A DNA stretch of 64,000 bases, taken from contig NZ_WOEZ01000192.1 of NCBI RefSeq assembly GCF_013177735.1, positions 1 through 64,000 on the forward strand, in the 5' to 3' direction. This document shows, in pieces, positions 43,359-52,496 of this stretch (the stretch's first letter is position 1; every line of letters starts with the position of its first letter). The notes beneath the pieces were generated by a model, which searched no databases, was not told the origin of the DNA, and worked only from the letters and a program-made list of their open reading frames with translations. Both the position numbers and the translations under genes were made by a program. Origin of the DNA: Paraburkholderia elongata. Lineage in GTDB: Bacteria; Pseudomonadota; Gammaproteobacteria; Burkholderiales; Burkholderiaceae.

Positions 43359-44609
43359 TTACGCCTGATCCAGTTCGAACGCCTTATGCAGCGCGCGCAC
43401 GGCGAGTTCCATGTATTTCTCGTCGATCAGCACCGAAATCTTGATTTCGGAGGTCGAGATCATCTGGATATTGATGCCCTCTTCCGACAGCGTGCGGAAC
43501 ATCGTGCTCGCGATACCCACGTGCGAGCGCATGCCGACGCCAACCACCGACACCTTCGACACCTTCGGATCGCCCAGCACCTGCTCAGCCTGCACGTGAC
43601 CCTTCACCTGGCCGGTGAGGATGTCCATGGCGCGCTGATAGTCGCCGCGGCCGACCGTGAACGTGAACGCCGTTTTGCCTTCGACGCTCTGGTTCTGAAT
43701 GATCATGTCGACGTCGATATTCGCGTCCGCCACCGGGCCGAGAATCTGATACGCGATGCCCGGCTTGTCGGGCACACCCATCACGGCGATACGAGCTTCG
43801 TCGCGCTGGAACGCGATGCCCGAGATGACTGCTTTTTCCATGGTCTCGTCTTCTTCAAAAGTAATCAGGGTGCCCGACTTCATTTCAGCGTCGAGCGGGA
43901 TGAGCGGATCGGTCAGGCTCGACAGCACGCGCGTCTTCACCTGATATTTGCCGGCGAATTCCACCGAGCGGATCTGCAGCACCTTGGAACCCAGGCTTGC
44001 CATTTCCAGCATCTCTTCGAACGTCACGCGATCGAGGCGGCGCGCTTCTTCCACCACGCGCGGGTCGGTCGTGTAGACGCCGTCGACGTCCGTGTAAATC
44101 AGGCACTCGTCGGCTTTCAATGCGGCAGCGACTGCGACTGCGGACGTATCGGAACCGCCGCGGCCGAGCGTGGTGATGTGGCCGTCAGGGTCGATACCCT
44201 GGAAGCCCGTAATCACTACCACTCTGCCCGCGTCGAGATCTCGCAGCACGCGCTCGCCGTCGATTTCGCTGATGCGTGCTTTCGTGAACGCGCTATCCGT
44301 TCTGACCGGCACTTGCCAGCCGGCATAGCTGACCGCCTCGACGCCGGCTTCCTGCAGCGCGATGGCCAGCAGTCCCGAGCTGACCTGCTCGCCGGTAGCG
44401 GCGATCATGTCGAGTTCGCGCGGGCTCGGCTGAGCCGTGATTTCTTTCGCGAGAGCGAGCAAGCGGTTGGTTTCGCCGGACATCGCCGACGGCACGACGA
44501 CCATCTTGTGGCCGGCCTTGTGCCATTTCGCGACGCGCTTGGCGACGTTCTTGATGCGCTCGACCGAGCCCATCGAGGTGCCGCCGTATTTATGTACGAT
44601 GAGTGCCAT
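43359..44609 (-). CDS. lysC: Aspartate kinase
   Basis: Aspartate kinase makes 4-phospho-aspartate, the first step toward lysine, methionine and threonine. The 416-residue monofunctional enzyme opens with LIVHKYGGTSMGSVERI, has VVITGFQGIDPDGHITTLGRGGSDTSAV near 135, DVDGVYTTDPRVV near 180, and two C-terminal ACT domains (GVPDKPGIAYQILGPVADANI; GVGMRSHVGIASTMFRTLSEEGIN), the usual sites for feedback inhibition. No homoserine dehydrogenase domain is fused. It is 375 bases downstream of tilS in the same direction. Confidence 0.97.
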   Translation of the reverse strand: MALIVHKYGGTSMGSVERIKNVAKRVAKWHKAGHKMVVVPSAMSGETNRLLALAKEITAQPSPRELDMIAATGEQVSSGLLAIALQEAGVEAVSYAGWQVPVRTDSAFTKARISEIDGERVLRDLDAGRVVVITGFQGIDPDGHITTLGRGGSDTSAVAVAAALKADECLIYTDVDGVYTTDPRVVEEARRLDRVTFEEMLEMASLGSKVLQIRSVEFAGKYQVKTRVLSSLTDPLIPLDAEMKSGTLITFEEDETMEKAVISGIAFQRDEARIAVMGVPDKPGIAYQILGPVADANIDVDMIIQNQSVEGKTAFTFTVGRGDYQRAMDILTGQVKGHVQAEQVLGDPKVSKVSVVGVGMRSHVGIASTMFRTLSEEGINIQMISTSEIKISVLIDEKYMELAVRALHKAFELDQA

Positions 44610-44984
44610 TGTCGTTCTGAACTGGAGGATAAACCGCGCTGGCGCGCTGGAGACGACCGCACAAAAGCACAGGAGCGCAACGTCTTGTGAACGACGGCAA
44701 AGTGTGTGGCGGCGTAGATGCAGCGCGCGTGTAACACGCGCGGATTTGCCCGGGAATGATCGCTAGTGGCTTACCGGAAACGACGGATCACGCACGGAAA
44801 CCGCAAAAGCGACGGCGAAATCGGGTCGGGCAAACAAGTTAAATTACCCGATCGAGCGCAAAAAGACAAGCCGAAATGCCCGTCCAATGGTCCATATTAC
44901 GGCCTGAAAAGGCTTATCCGATGCGGTTTTGCGCCCTGGTCCGGAGATTCACCGGATAGATAACCCACCTGTCCGACTGGTCGG
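44610..44984. other. 375-base gap between tilS and lysC
   Basis: No coding frame with features. A hairpin CCTGACCGAC / GTCGGACAGG (one mismatch) follows the tilS stop on the minus strand without a T run, and a short CGCGCGTGT / ACACGCGCG palindrome lies near 44725-44745. I looked for a lysine-type riboswitch and did not see one. Confidence 0.5.
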
Positions 44985-46493
44985 TCAGGCGATCAGCAGA
45001 TCGTCGCGCCAGATGATCCTGACACGCGGCTCGGCAACATCCACCTGTTCGGGCAACGCTGCGCGGTTCAGGCCGAGCAAGGGCACGAACAGCAGGTCGT
45101 CGCCCACGAAAAGCAGCGGCACGTCGCGCTTCCATGCGGGAATGCCACGCTCCTGGAACAGGTTTTTCAGCGTACGGCTCGGGCTGCCTGGTGCAGCGCT
45201 CGTGCGCATCCGCTCGCCGCCGCTGCGCGAGCGCGCGCTCAACACTGCCCGGCGTAAAACGCTGACGGGAAACGTATCCGGATCGCCCGACGTTGCATCG
45301 GTATTGCCGCAGGCATCGCCATCGACATCGCCATCGGAAGCAGCGCCGGCATCCCCGCTCAGATTCGCCTCGACAGCGACAAACACAAAAGTGCCCCGCC
45401 ATTGCGGCAAACGCCAGATCGCTTCACCCTGCCATGCGAGTTCGCTGACTGCGCGCTCGGTGAGCCCGGTTTCGTCGGCGGGTTCGCTGCTATCGCCCGC
45501 TTCCCAGTAGACGAGGCCGCGATAACTGCGCAACGCCTGCCCCGCATGATCGATACGCAGACTATGGCCCTCGCCGGCTTCCCCGACTTCGCGCAACTGG
45601 CGCAAAGCGTCGGCAAGACGCGCGGTCGATGCGGCAACGAGACCCAGCGTGCGCATCCAGTAGCGCAGCAGGTTGAGCGCACGATCGTCGTCGAGCGTGA
45701 GCAGCGCGTCATGCGATAGCGCACGGCCTTCATCGCGCACGGCTGCGTCCAGATCGATGCGCGCTAGATCGTCGAGCAGACGTTGCGCCGATGCCGCATG
45801 CGCGGCCGTGCGCGCGAGTGCGTCGCGAAAACCAGGAAAGTGGACGGCCAGCGCCGGTGTCACCTCGTGGCGCAATGCGTTGCGCGCGTAACGTGTGTCC
45901 GCGTTCGATTCGTCGTCGATCCAGCGCAGAGCGCGGGCGCTCGCATACTGCTCGAGTTGCGCACGCAGCAGGTGCAGTAAAGGTCTCATGCGCACCGCGG
46001 AGGCACCCGCCGGCAAGTACTCGGGCGCCATCGCAGCCAGACCCGCGAGGCCCGCGCCGCGCAGCAGTTGCAACAGCACCGTCTCGGCCTGATCGTCAGC
46101 GTGTTGCGCGAGCCATAGTGTGTGAATGCCGCGTGTTGCGCACATTGCGTCGAGCGCGCGATAACGCGCATCGCGCGCAGCGGCCTCGACACTCACGCCC
46201 GGGTCACGCGGCACCTCGACGCGCTGCGCCGCGAATTCGACACCACGTTCCCGTGCAAACTCTTCGCAGTGCGCGAGCCACTCGTCTGCGTGAGCGCTGA
46301 GGCCATGATGCACATGCAGCGCGACGCAACGCGACGCACCCGCGACACGCACCGCCGCATCGAGCAACACGCTCGAATCGACGCCGCCGCTGAACGCCAC
46401 CGCAATGCCCACGTTCGCAGGCAGCGCGGACAGCGCCACGCCGACCGCCTCGAGAACGAGGCGGTCGGCGGGCGAATCTGCGGTGGGAGTCAC
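44985..46493 (-). CDS. tilS: tRNA(Ile)-lysidine synthase
   Basis: TilS converts the wobble cytidine of tRNA-Ile(CAU) to lysidine so that it reads AUA. The 502-residue protein has the PP-loop VAFSGGVDSSVLLDA near residue 32, HVHHGLSAHADEWL near 61 and LAQHADDQAETVLLQLLRGAGLAGL near 129, with a C-terminal domain ending in DVPLLFVGDDLLFVP. A Gly/Asp/Ala-rich insert occurs near residue 385. It is between accA and lysC; the gap to accA is only 48 bases, so these two are likely co-transcribed. Confidence 0.95.
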   Translation of the reverse strand: MTPTADSPADRLVLEAVGVALSALPANVGIAVAFSGGVDSSVLLDAAVRVAGASRCVALHVHHGLSAHADEWLAHCEEFARERGVEFAAQRVEVPRDPGVSVEAAARDARYRALDAMCATRGIHTLWLAQHADDQAETVLLQLLRGAGLAGLAAMAPEYLPAGASAVRMRPLLHLLRAQLEQYASARALRWIDDESNADTRYARNALRHEVTPALAVHFPGFRDALARTAAHAASAQRLLDDLARIDLDAAVRDEGRALSHDALLTLDDDRALNLLRYWMRTLGLVAASTARLADALRQLREVGEAGEGHSLRIDHAGQALRSYRGLVYWEAGDSSEPADETGLTERAVSELAWQGEAIWRLPQWRGTFVFVAVEANLSGDAGAASDGDVDGDACGNTDATSGDPDTFPVSVLRRAVLSARSRSGGERMRTSAAPGSPSRTLKNLFQERGIPAWKRDVPLLFVGDDLLFVPLLGLNRAALPEQVDVAEPRVRIIWRDDLLIA

Positions 46494-46541
46494 GTCACTA
46501 GCGCGTAAAGCGCCGAAGGACGAAAGAAAACGCGCGCGGGC

Positions 46542-47513
46542 TTAAGCACCCGGCGTCGTTTCCTTGAACTTGCCGTACGACATCAACCGTTCGAAACGGC
46601 GTTGACGCAGGTCGTTGATGCTCATGCCCTGGAACTGACGCAGCGAATCGGCAAGCGCACGGCGCAGCATGGCGGCCATGCCCTTCGGATCGCGATGCGC
46701 GCCGCCGAGCGGCTCGTTGACGATCTTGTCGATCAGACCGAGCGCTTTCAGACGATGCGCGGTCAGGCCGAGCGCTTCCGCGGCTTCCGGCGCTTTCGCG
46801 GCGCTCTTCCACAGGATCGACGCGCAACCTTCCGGCGAAATCACCGAATAGGTCGAGAACTGCAGCATCAGCACGCTGTCGCCGACGGCAATCGCGAGCG
46901 CGCCGCCCGAGCCGCCTTCACCGATGATCGTAGCGATCAGCGGCGTCTTCAGCTCAGCCATCACGTATAGATTGCGGCCGATCGCTTCGGACTGGCCGCG
47001 CTCTTCCGCGCCGATACCCGGGTATGCGCCCGGCGTATCGATGAACGTGAAGATCGGCAAGCTGAACTTCTCGGCGAGACGCATCAGGCGTTCGGCCTTG
47101 CGATAGCCTTCCGGACGCGGCATGCCGAAGTTGCGCAGCGCGCGCTCCTTGGTGTCGCGGCCCTTCTGATGGCCGATCACCATGCAGGCCTGGCCGTTGA
47201 AGCGCGCGAGGCCGCCGACGATCGACAGGTCGTCCGCATAGTTGCGGTCGCCGTGCAGTTCGTGGAAATCGGTGAATAGCTCGTTCACGTAATCGAACGT
47301 GTACGGGCGTTGGGGGTGTCGGGCGATTTGCGAAACCTGCCACGGGGTGAGGTTCGCGTACAGATCTTTGGTGAGCTGTTGACTCTTCTTGGACAGCCGC
47401 TCGATCTCTTCCGAAATATCGACGGCCGAATCGTCCTGCACGAAGCGCAATTCTTCGATCTTCGCTTCGAGTTCAGCGATCGGCTGTTCGAAATCCAGAA
47501 AGGTGGTCTTCAT
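46542..47513 (-). CDS. accA: Acetyl-CoA carboxylase carboxyltransferase subunit alpha
   Basis: AccA forms, with AccD, the carboxyltransferase that makes malonyl-CoA for fatty acid synthesis. The 323-residue protein has the family start TTFLDFEQPIAELEAKIEEL, RPYTFDYVNELFTDFHELHGDR near 83, IGHQKGRDTKERALRNFGMP near 128 and GEGGSGGALAIAVGDSVLML near 198. Length is standard. A promoter-like region with TTGACA is directly upstream (separate entry). Confidence 0.97.
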   Translation of the reverse strand: MKTTFLDFEQPIAELEAKIEELRFVQDDSAVDISEEIERLSKKSQQLTKDLYANLTPWQVSQIARHPQRPYTFDYVNELFTDFHELHGDRNYADDLSIVGGLARFNGQACMVIGHQKGRDTKERALRNFGMPRPEGYRKAERLMRLAEKFSLPIFTFIDTPGAYPGIGAEERGQSEAIGRNLYVMAELKTPLIATIIGEGGSGGALAIAVGDSVLMLQFSTYSVISPEGCASILWKSAAKAPEAAEALGLTAHRLKALGLIDKIVNEPLGGAHRDPKGMAAMLRRALADSLRQFQGMSINDLRQRRFERLMSYGKFKETTPGA

Positions 47514-47546
47514 TGGTTGTAATCCTTGGACTTACCAGCAGCGCGT

Positions 47547-47611
47547 ATTCTAACCGCGCTCGCCGATGTCAAAACCATCTCGCAACTATCAATCTTTGAC
47601 AATTGATAGTT
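47547..47611 (-). promoter_or_regulatory. accA promoter region with upstream inverted repeat
   Basis: On the minus strand a consensus TTGACA (47572-47567) and a TAGAAT (47552-47547) are separated by 14 bases, shorter than ideal. Directly upstream is the inverted repeat AACTATCAAT / ATTGATAGTT (47584-47593 and 47602-47611, 8-base spacer), in the position of an activator site. The same repeat followed by T could also act as a weak plus-strand terminator. Confidence 0.45.
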
Positions 47612-47637
47612 TTTGAAACAGCATCGCTTCTTATTCT

Positions 47638-48699
47638 TTAGTAGTCGACCGGTAACGGATCGAGACTACGCCACATATACCAGGTTGCGACGGTGCGCCA
47701 CGGCTCCCAGTTTGCCGCAACCTCACGCGCCTCGCTGCGCGTAACCGGCTCGCCGCTAAAGTAATTGACGCTGATCGCGCGGATCAGGCCGAGGTCGTCG
47801 AGTGGCAGCACGTCCGGGCGCGACAGATTGAAGATCAGGAACATTTCCGCGGTCCAGCGGCCGATGCCACGGATCTGCGTGAGTTCGGCGATCACCGCCT
47901 CGTCGTCCATCGAGGTCCACTTGCCGACGTGCAACGCGCCCGACACGAAGTGCTGCGCGAGATCGAGTACGTATTCGGCCTTACGCTTGGACAGCCCGCA
48001 CGCGGTCAGCTTGTCCTGACCGAGTTTGATGAACTGCTGCGGCACGAGCTTCGGACATGCCGCCTCGACTTTCGCCCAGACGGCTTGCGCGGATGCCACC
48101 GAAATCTGCTGCCCGACCACCGAACGCGCGAGCGTGACGAACGGATCGCCACGGCTCAGCAGATGCACCGGGCCGAACTTCGGAATCAGCTTCTTCAGAA
48201 TACGGTCGCGCTTGACGAGGTCCGCGCACGCCTTGTCCCAATACGCCGGACGGGTGACTTCAGGCGTGAGGCCGCCGATCTGCACCGGCACCGCGAGTTC
48301 AGCCGCACCCATTGCTTCGCCGCCCGCACTCGATGACGCGCGCGTCTTGCGCACGACTTCGCCGTCGTGCCCTTCGTGCGTAATGCGCGCGAGTTCCTGC
48401 ACGCCGCCGGCGAGTTCGGCAGGCAACGCGCCATTGCCTTTTGCACGCGGTGCTTTGGCGCGCTTCGAAGCGGGCGCGTGCGCCGACGCGCCGTTCAGCG
48501 CGCGCTTGACCGCGGCCTTCTTAGCTACGCCCGCCCCTGCGCGTGCGCCTGTCTTCGCCGCCGCCCCGGCGGCTTTCGACGATGCTTTCTTTACCGCGCC
48601 GCTGTCCGCACGAGCCGACGTTCGTGTCGACTTTGCTGCGGCTGCCGCGTTTGTTTGAGACGTGGCTCGTTTAGCCGGCGTCTTCGTGGCCGTTGCCAT
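47638..48699 (-). CDS. AlkA-type DNA-3-methyladenine glycosylase with histone-H1-like N-terminus
   Basis: The C-terminal half is an HhH-GPD DNA glycosylase of the AlkA/Mag1 type that removes alkylated bases: ARSVVGQQISVASAQAVW near residue 195, the helix-hairpin-helix LTQIRGIGRWTAEMFLI near 277 and the catalytic aspartate in VLPLDDLGL near 303. The first 110 or so of 353 residues are Ala/Lys/Arg/Ser-rich with KKA, KRA and AAAK repeats, like bacterial histone-H1-type tails, and are not part of the normal glycosylase (about 200-210 residues). The start ATG at 48699 has AGGAGG upstream, which supports translation of the tail. Confidence 0.9.
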   Translation of the reverse strand: MATATKTPAKRATSQTNAAAAAKSTRTSARADSGAVKKASSKAAGAAAKTGARAGAGVAKKAAVKRALNGASAHAPASKRAKAPRAKGNGALPAELAGGVQELARITHEGHDGEVVRKTRASSSAGGEAMGAAELAVPVQIGGLTPEVTRPAYWDKACADLVKRDRILKKLIPKFGPVHLLSRGDPFVTLARSVVGQQISVASAQAVWAKVEAACPKLVPQQFIKLGQDKLTACGLSKRKAEYVLDLAQHFVSGALHVGKWTSMDDEAVIAELTQIRGIGRWTAEMFLIFNLSRPDVLPLDDLGLIRAISVNYFSGEPVTRSEAREVAANWEPWRTVATWYMWRSLDPLPVDY

Positions 48700-48746
48700 C
48701 CTGCCTCCTGCCTGGCGAGTCGATCAAAGCGAAGTACGAGGTGCGC

Positions 48747-50144
48747 TCACACGCGCCGCCACTCAGTCAACCCGCCGGGTTTGTCTTCAAGTGCAACGCC
48801 GGCCTCGAGCAATTCGGCCCGGATCCGGTCTGCTGCCGCATAATCTTTCGCCTGCTTGGCGGCCACGCGCGCGGCGATCTTCGCTTCGATCGCGGCGGCG
48901 TCGAGCGCGCCTTCTGCGGCGGCGCCCGCAGCCTGCTGCAGGTATGCACGCGGCTCTCGGCCGAGCAACCCGAGCAAAGCGCCGAGCGAGCGCAATTGAC
49001 GGGCCAGCGCGGGGTCGCGCGTGCGGTTCACTTCAGTTGCCAACTCGAACAACACCGACACTGCGACCGGCGTGTTGAAGTCGTCGTTCATTGCTGCCTG
49101 GAAACGCTGCGCATGCGCTTCGTTCCAGTCGAGCTCCGCGCCATCCGGCGTGACGTCTTTCAGCGCGGTGTACAAACGTGCGAGGGCACTGCGGGCGTCG
49201 TCGATATGGACGTCGCTGTAATTCAACGGCGAACGGTAATGCGCACGCGCGATAAAAAACCGCACGACCTCGGCATCGTACAGCGCCAATACTTCGCGGA
49301 TCGTAAAGAAATTGTTCAACGACTTCGACATCTTCTCATTGTCGATCTGTACGTAGCCGTTGTGCATCCAGTAATTGACGAAGGTTTGTCCGGTCGCGCC
49401 TTCGCTTTGTGCAATCTCGTTCTCGTGGTGCGGAAACTGCAGGTCCTGACCGCCGCCATGAATGTCGAAATGTTCGCCGAGCAACGTGCAACCCATGGCC
49501 GAGCATTCGATATGCCAGCCCGGACGGCCGCGCCCGTACTTCGACTCCCAACCGGTGTCAGCCGGTTCGTCCGGCTTCGCCTGCTTCCACAGCACGAAGT
49601 CGAGCGGGTCCTGCTTCGCGTCGTTCGCGGCGACGCGTTCGCCGGCGCGCAGGTCTTCGAGCGACTTGCCCGACAGCTTGCCGTAGCCCGCGAACTTGCG
49701 CACCGCGTAGTTCACGTCGCCGTCGCCCGCCTGATATGCATAACCGTTCGCCTCGAGCTTCTCGATCATGCCAAGCATCTGCGGGATGAAATCAGTGGCG
49801 CGCGGCTCCAGATCGGGCCGCTCGATGCCGAGCGCGTCCGCGTCTTCATGCAACGCCTTGATGAAGCGGTCGGTCAGCGACTTGATCGTTTCGCCGTTCT
49901 CGACTGCGCGCCGGATGATCTTGTCATCGATGTCCGTGATATTGCGAACGTAGGTCACGTAGTAACCGAGCGTGCGCAACCACCGCTGCACGATGTCGAA
50001 CACGACCATCACCCGCGCATGACCGACGTGACAATAGTCGTACACGGTCATCCCGCAGACGTACATCCGCACGACGCCATCTTGCAGCGGCACGAAAGTT
50101 TGCTTGTCACGCGCGAGCGTGTTGTAGATGCGCAGTGATTCCAT
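48747..50144 (-). CDS. cysS: Cysteinyl-tRNA synthetase
   Basis: CysS charges tRNA-Cys. The 465-residue class I enzyme has the zinc-cysteine and HIGH region MYVCGMTVYDYCHVGHARV near residue 28, the second zinc ligand region HIECSAMGCTLLG near 206 with HHENEIAQSE, and KMSKSLNNFFTI near 266. Length is typical. It is immediately upstream of the AlkA-type gene (47 bases) in the same direction and divergent from the TPR gene. Confidence 0.97.
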   Translation of the reverse strand: MESLRIYNTLARDKQTFVPLQDGVVRMYVCGMTVYDYCHVGHARVMVVFDIVQRWLRTLGYYVTYVRNITDIDDKIIRRAVENGETIKSLTDRFIKALHEDADALGIERPDLEPRATDFIPQMLGMIEKLEANGYAYQAGDGDVNYAVRKFAGYGKLSGKSLEDLRAGERVAANDAKQDPLDFVLWKQAKPDEPADTGWESKYGRGRPGWHIECSAMGCTLLGEHFDIHGGGQDLQFPHHENEIAQSEGATGQTFVNYWMHNGYVQIDNEKMSKSLNNFFTIREVLALYDAEVVRFFIARAHYRSPLNYSDVHIDDARSALARLYTALKDVTPDGAELDWNEAHAQRFQAAMNDDFNTPVAVSVLFELATEVNRTRDPALARQLRSLGALLGLLGREPRAYLQQAAGAAAEGALDAAAIEAKIAARVAAKQAKDYAAADRIRAELLEAGVALEDKPGGLTEWRRV

Positions 50145-50412
50145 AGAGAACGGTGCGTGGGCCGAAAGAATTCCGCAATGTGTTTCGTGCTGTTTCGTGC
50201 ATGAGGCGCCCCGCGAGAAGACGGCGGGTGCGTTCTGTACTGCCGCTCTGTACTACAGCACGCACAGCAGCAAACCGGTGCACCTGGTGCGGCGGTCAGG
50301 CTGCGATCAAGGCGGAGACGACCACGAGTGGCGAAAAGACAGTTTGCGGTTCGACGGAACGCGCAGACCTTTTGTTAGAATGGGTCGGAGTATAACATCC
50401 AGACCTGAGCCT

Positions 50413-51144
50413 ATGAAACCTTCCAGCGGCCGCGCGCGCAGCGCTGCGACCCTCGCCGCGACGGCATTCTGCGCCGTCGCCCTCACGGTCTTGCCGGGTG
50501 CTGCCGCGTACGCGCAGAAAGCCGCCACGATGCCGCAGGGCCCCGCCGTGCGTGACAACACGCCGGAGATCGACGCGTCGATTGCGCAGAAAAACTGGCA
50601 AGCCTCGCTCTCCCAGCTCGACGCGCGCATCGCCTCGAATCCGCGCGACGCGCAAGCAAAGTTCAAGCGTGGCACGGTGCTGGCCCACCTGAATCGCGAC
50701 GACGAGGCGATCACCGCGTTCACCGAACTCACGCAAATGTACCCCGAGCTGCCCGAGCCGTATAACAACCTGGCGGCGCTCTACGCGAAGCACGGCCGTT
50801 ATGCCGAAGCACGCGCCGCGCTCGAAACGGCGACCAAGGTGAATCCGGGCTACGGTCTCGCGTACGAGAATCTCGGCGACCTGTATCTGCGCATGGCCAA
50901 CGAAGCGTACCGTCGCGCGCAGAGCCTCGGCAAAGCAAGCGCTACGACCACGCAGCGCCTCGCGGACATCCAGAACGTCATCTCGCCGCCCAAAGCCAAA
51001 ACACCGGTGAAAAAAGCCGCCGCCACGCCGAACGAGGCCAGTGCCCCGCGCTCCTCCGCCGACATGACGCAAACGCCAAGCTTCCAGTTCGGCGGCGCGA
51101 ACGGCTCGCTTGCGATGCCACCTTATATGGCGCCGTCGCAGTAA
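50413..51144 (+). CDS. Secreted tetratricopeptide-repeat protein
   Basis: The 243-residue protein has a signal peptide (LAATAFCAVALTVLPGAAAYA) and two to three TPR units (residues about 75-160: AQAKFKRGTVLAHLNRDDEAITAFTEL; PEPYNNLAALYAKHGRYAEARAAL; GLAYENLGDLYLRMANEAY), followed by a Pro/Ala/Lys-rich tail. TPR domains mediate protein contacts; partner unknown. The ATG at 50413 starts the signal peptide. It is 49 bases upstream of ppiA on the same strand, suggesting an envelope-assembly operon with the periplasmic isomerase. Confidence 0.88.
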   Translation: MKPSSGRARSAATLAATAFCAVALTVLPGAAAYAQKAATMPQGPAVRDNTPEIDASIAQKNWQASLSQLDARIASNPRDAQAKFKRGTVLAHLNRDDEAITAFTELTQMYPELPEPYNNLAALYAKHGRYAEARAALETATKVNPGYGLAYENLGDLYLRMANEAYRRAQSLGKASATTTQRLADIQNVISPPKAKTPVKKAAATPNEASAPRSSADMTQTPSFQFGGANGSLAMPPYMAPSQ

Positions 51145-51193
51145 GGCCGCCACAATTTTCGCCAATACGTTTTTTCCAACCCTGAGGATTTTC

Positions 51194-51775
51194 ATGAAAT
51201 GGTTGATGTTGGCGCTCGGCAGCGCCGCCCTGATCGCAAACGCCCCCGCCTTTGCCCAGTCCGGTTCGCAGGCCGCGCATCCGTCCGTCCTCTTCAAGAC
51301 AACGGAAGGTGACATCCGCGTCGAGCTGTATCCTGAGAAAGCGCCGAAAACCGTCGCCAACTTCCTCGACTACGTGAATTCAGGCCAGTACAGCGGCACG
51401 ATTTTCCATCGCGTGATTCGCGGCTTCATGATTCAGGGCGGCGGTTATACGCAGAGCTTTGCTGAGAAGCCCACGCGCGCGCCGATTCCGCTCGAAAGCC
51501 GTAACGGTCTGAAGAACGCCGCCGGCACGCTCGCCATGGCGCGCACCAGCGATCCGAACTCGGCCACCGCGCAGTTCTTCATCAACACGGTGGACAACGC
51601 CGGCCTCGACTATCCGAATCCGGACGGCAACGGCTACGCGGTGTTCGGCAAGGTCACGAGCGGCATGGACGTCGTGAAGAAGATCGAAGGCACGCCCACC
51701 ACCACGCGCGGCCCGATGAGCGACGTGCCGCAAAAGCCGATCGTGATCGAATCGGCCACGGTTGTCGGCAAGTAA
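51194..51775 (+). CDS. ppiA: Periplasmic peptidyl-prolyl isomerase (cyclophilin)
   Basis: Cyclophilins catalyse cis-trans isomerisation of prolyl bonds. The 193-residue protein has a cleavable signal peptide (LMLALGSAALIANAPAFA) and the active-site motifs IFHRVIRGFMIQGG near residue 70, NSATAQFFINTVDNAGLDY near 120 and AVFGKVTSGMDVV. It is the exported partner of the downstream cytoplasmic gene; the two are close relatives and probably arose by duplication. Confidence 0.95.
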   Translation: MKWLMLALGSAALIANAPAFAQSGSQAAHPSVLFKTTEGDIRVELYPEKAPKTVANFLDYVNSGQYSGTIFHRVIRGFMIQGGGYTQSFAEKPTRAPIPLESRNGLKNAAGTLAMARTSDPNSATAQFFINTVDNAGLDYPNPDGNGYAVFGKVTSGMDVVKKIEGTPTTTRGPMSDVPQKPIVIESATVVGK

Positions 51776-51954
51776 CAGAAAGAAGCAGAACAAAGCAGAA
51801 CGAAAAGCAGCACTGAAACGGCACGAATAGCACTTGGCAAGCGGCACAGGAAGTCAACGCTAAATCTACGCACCCGGCGCGGCCCGTCGTCATCGCATCT
51901 CATATGACGAGCGGCCGCGCCTTTTACCCACCCCGTTCATCAAAGGATTCCATC

Positions 51955-52449
51955 ATGGTTGAACTGCACACGAACCACGGCGTCATCAAACTCGAACTGG
52001 ACGCTGAGAAGGCGCCGAAGTCGGTTGAGAACTTCCTCAACTACGTGAAGGCCGGTCACTATGACAACACGGTGTTCCACCGCGTGATCGACGGCTTCAT
52101 GATCCAGGGCGGCGGTTTCGAACCCGGCATGAAGCAGAAGCCGACGGCTGAGCCGATCACCAACGAAGCGAACAACGGTCTGAAGAACGTCAACGGCTCG
52201 ATCGCGATGGCTCGTACGAACGATCCGCATTCGGCGACCGCGCAATTCTTCATCAACGTGAACGACAACGACTTCCTGAACCACTCGTCGCCGACGCCGC
52301 AGGGCTGGGGCTACGCCGTGTTCGGCAAGGTCGTCGAAGGCATGGACATCGTCGAGAAGATCAAGAAGGTCAAGACGGGTTCGAAGGGCTTCCATCAGGA
52401 CGTGCCGGCCGACGACGTCGTGATCGAAAAAGCGGTAATCGTCGACTAA
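51955..52449 (+). CDS. ppiB: Cytoplasmic peptidyl-prolyl isomerase (cyclophilin)
   Basis: The 164-residue cyclophilin lacks a signal peptide: it starts VELHTNHGVIKLELDAEKAP and carries VFHRVIDGFMIQGGGFEPGM, HSATAQFFINVNDNDFL and VFGKVVEGMDIVEKI. It is 179 bases after ppiA on the same strand, with the same core sequence, so it is the cytosolic version of a tandem pair. lpxH follows 47 bases later. Confidence 0.96.
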   Translation: MVELHTNHGVIKLELDAEKAPKSVENFLNYVKAGHYDNTVFHRVIDGFMIQGGGFEPGMKQKPTAEPITNEANNGLKNVNGSIAMARTNDPHSATAQFFINVNDNDFLNHSSPTPQGWGYAVFGKVVEGMDIVEKIKKVKTGSKGFHQDVPADDVVIEKAVIVD

Positions 52450-52496
52450 GCGTCCGATAAGGGCCAACCCGTTTGAACTGACATCAGGCACCTTCA

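Noticed and set aside
44610..44984. Lysine riboswitch before lysC
   Set aside because: No long multi-helix aptamer pattern could be found and the family is not expected here; only short hairpins are present.
47584..47614. OxyR-type site upstream of accA
   Set aside because: CTAT and ATAG are present but spaced wrongly for the four-tetramer OxyR pattern; kept only as an unassigned inverted repeat.
48693..50138. A 481-codon open frame on the plus strand
   Set aside because: Antisense to cysS; cysS has all class I synthetase motifs, this frame has none.
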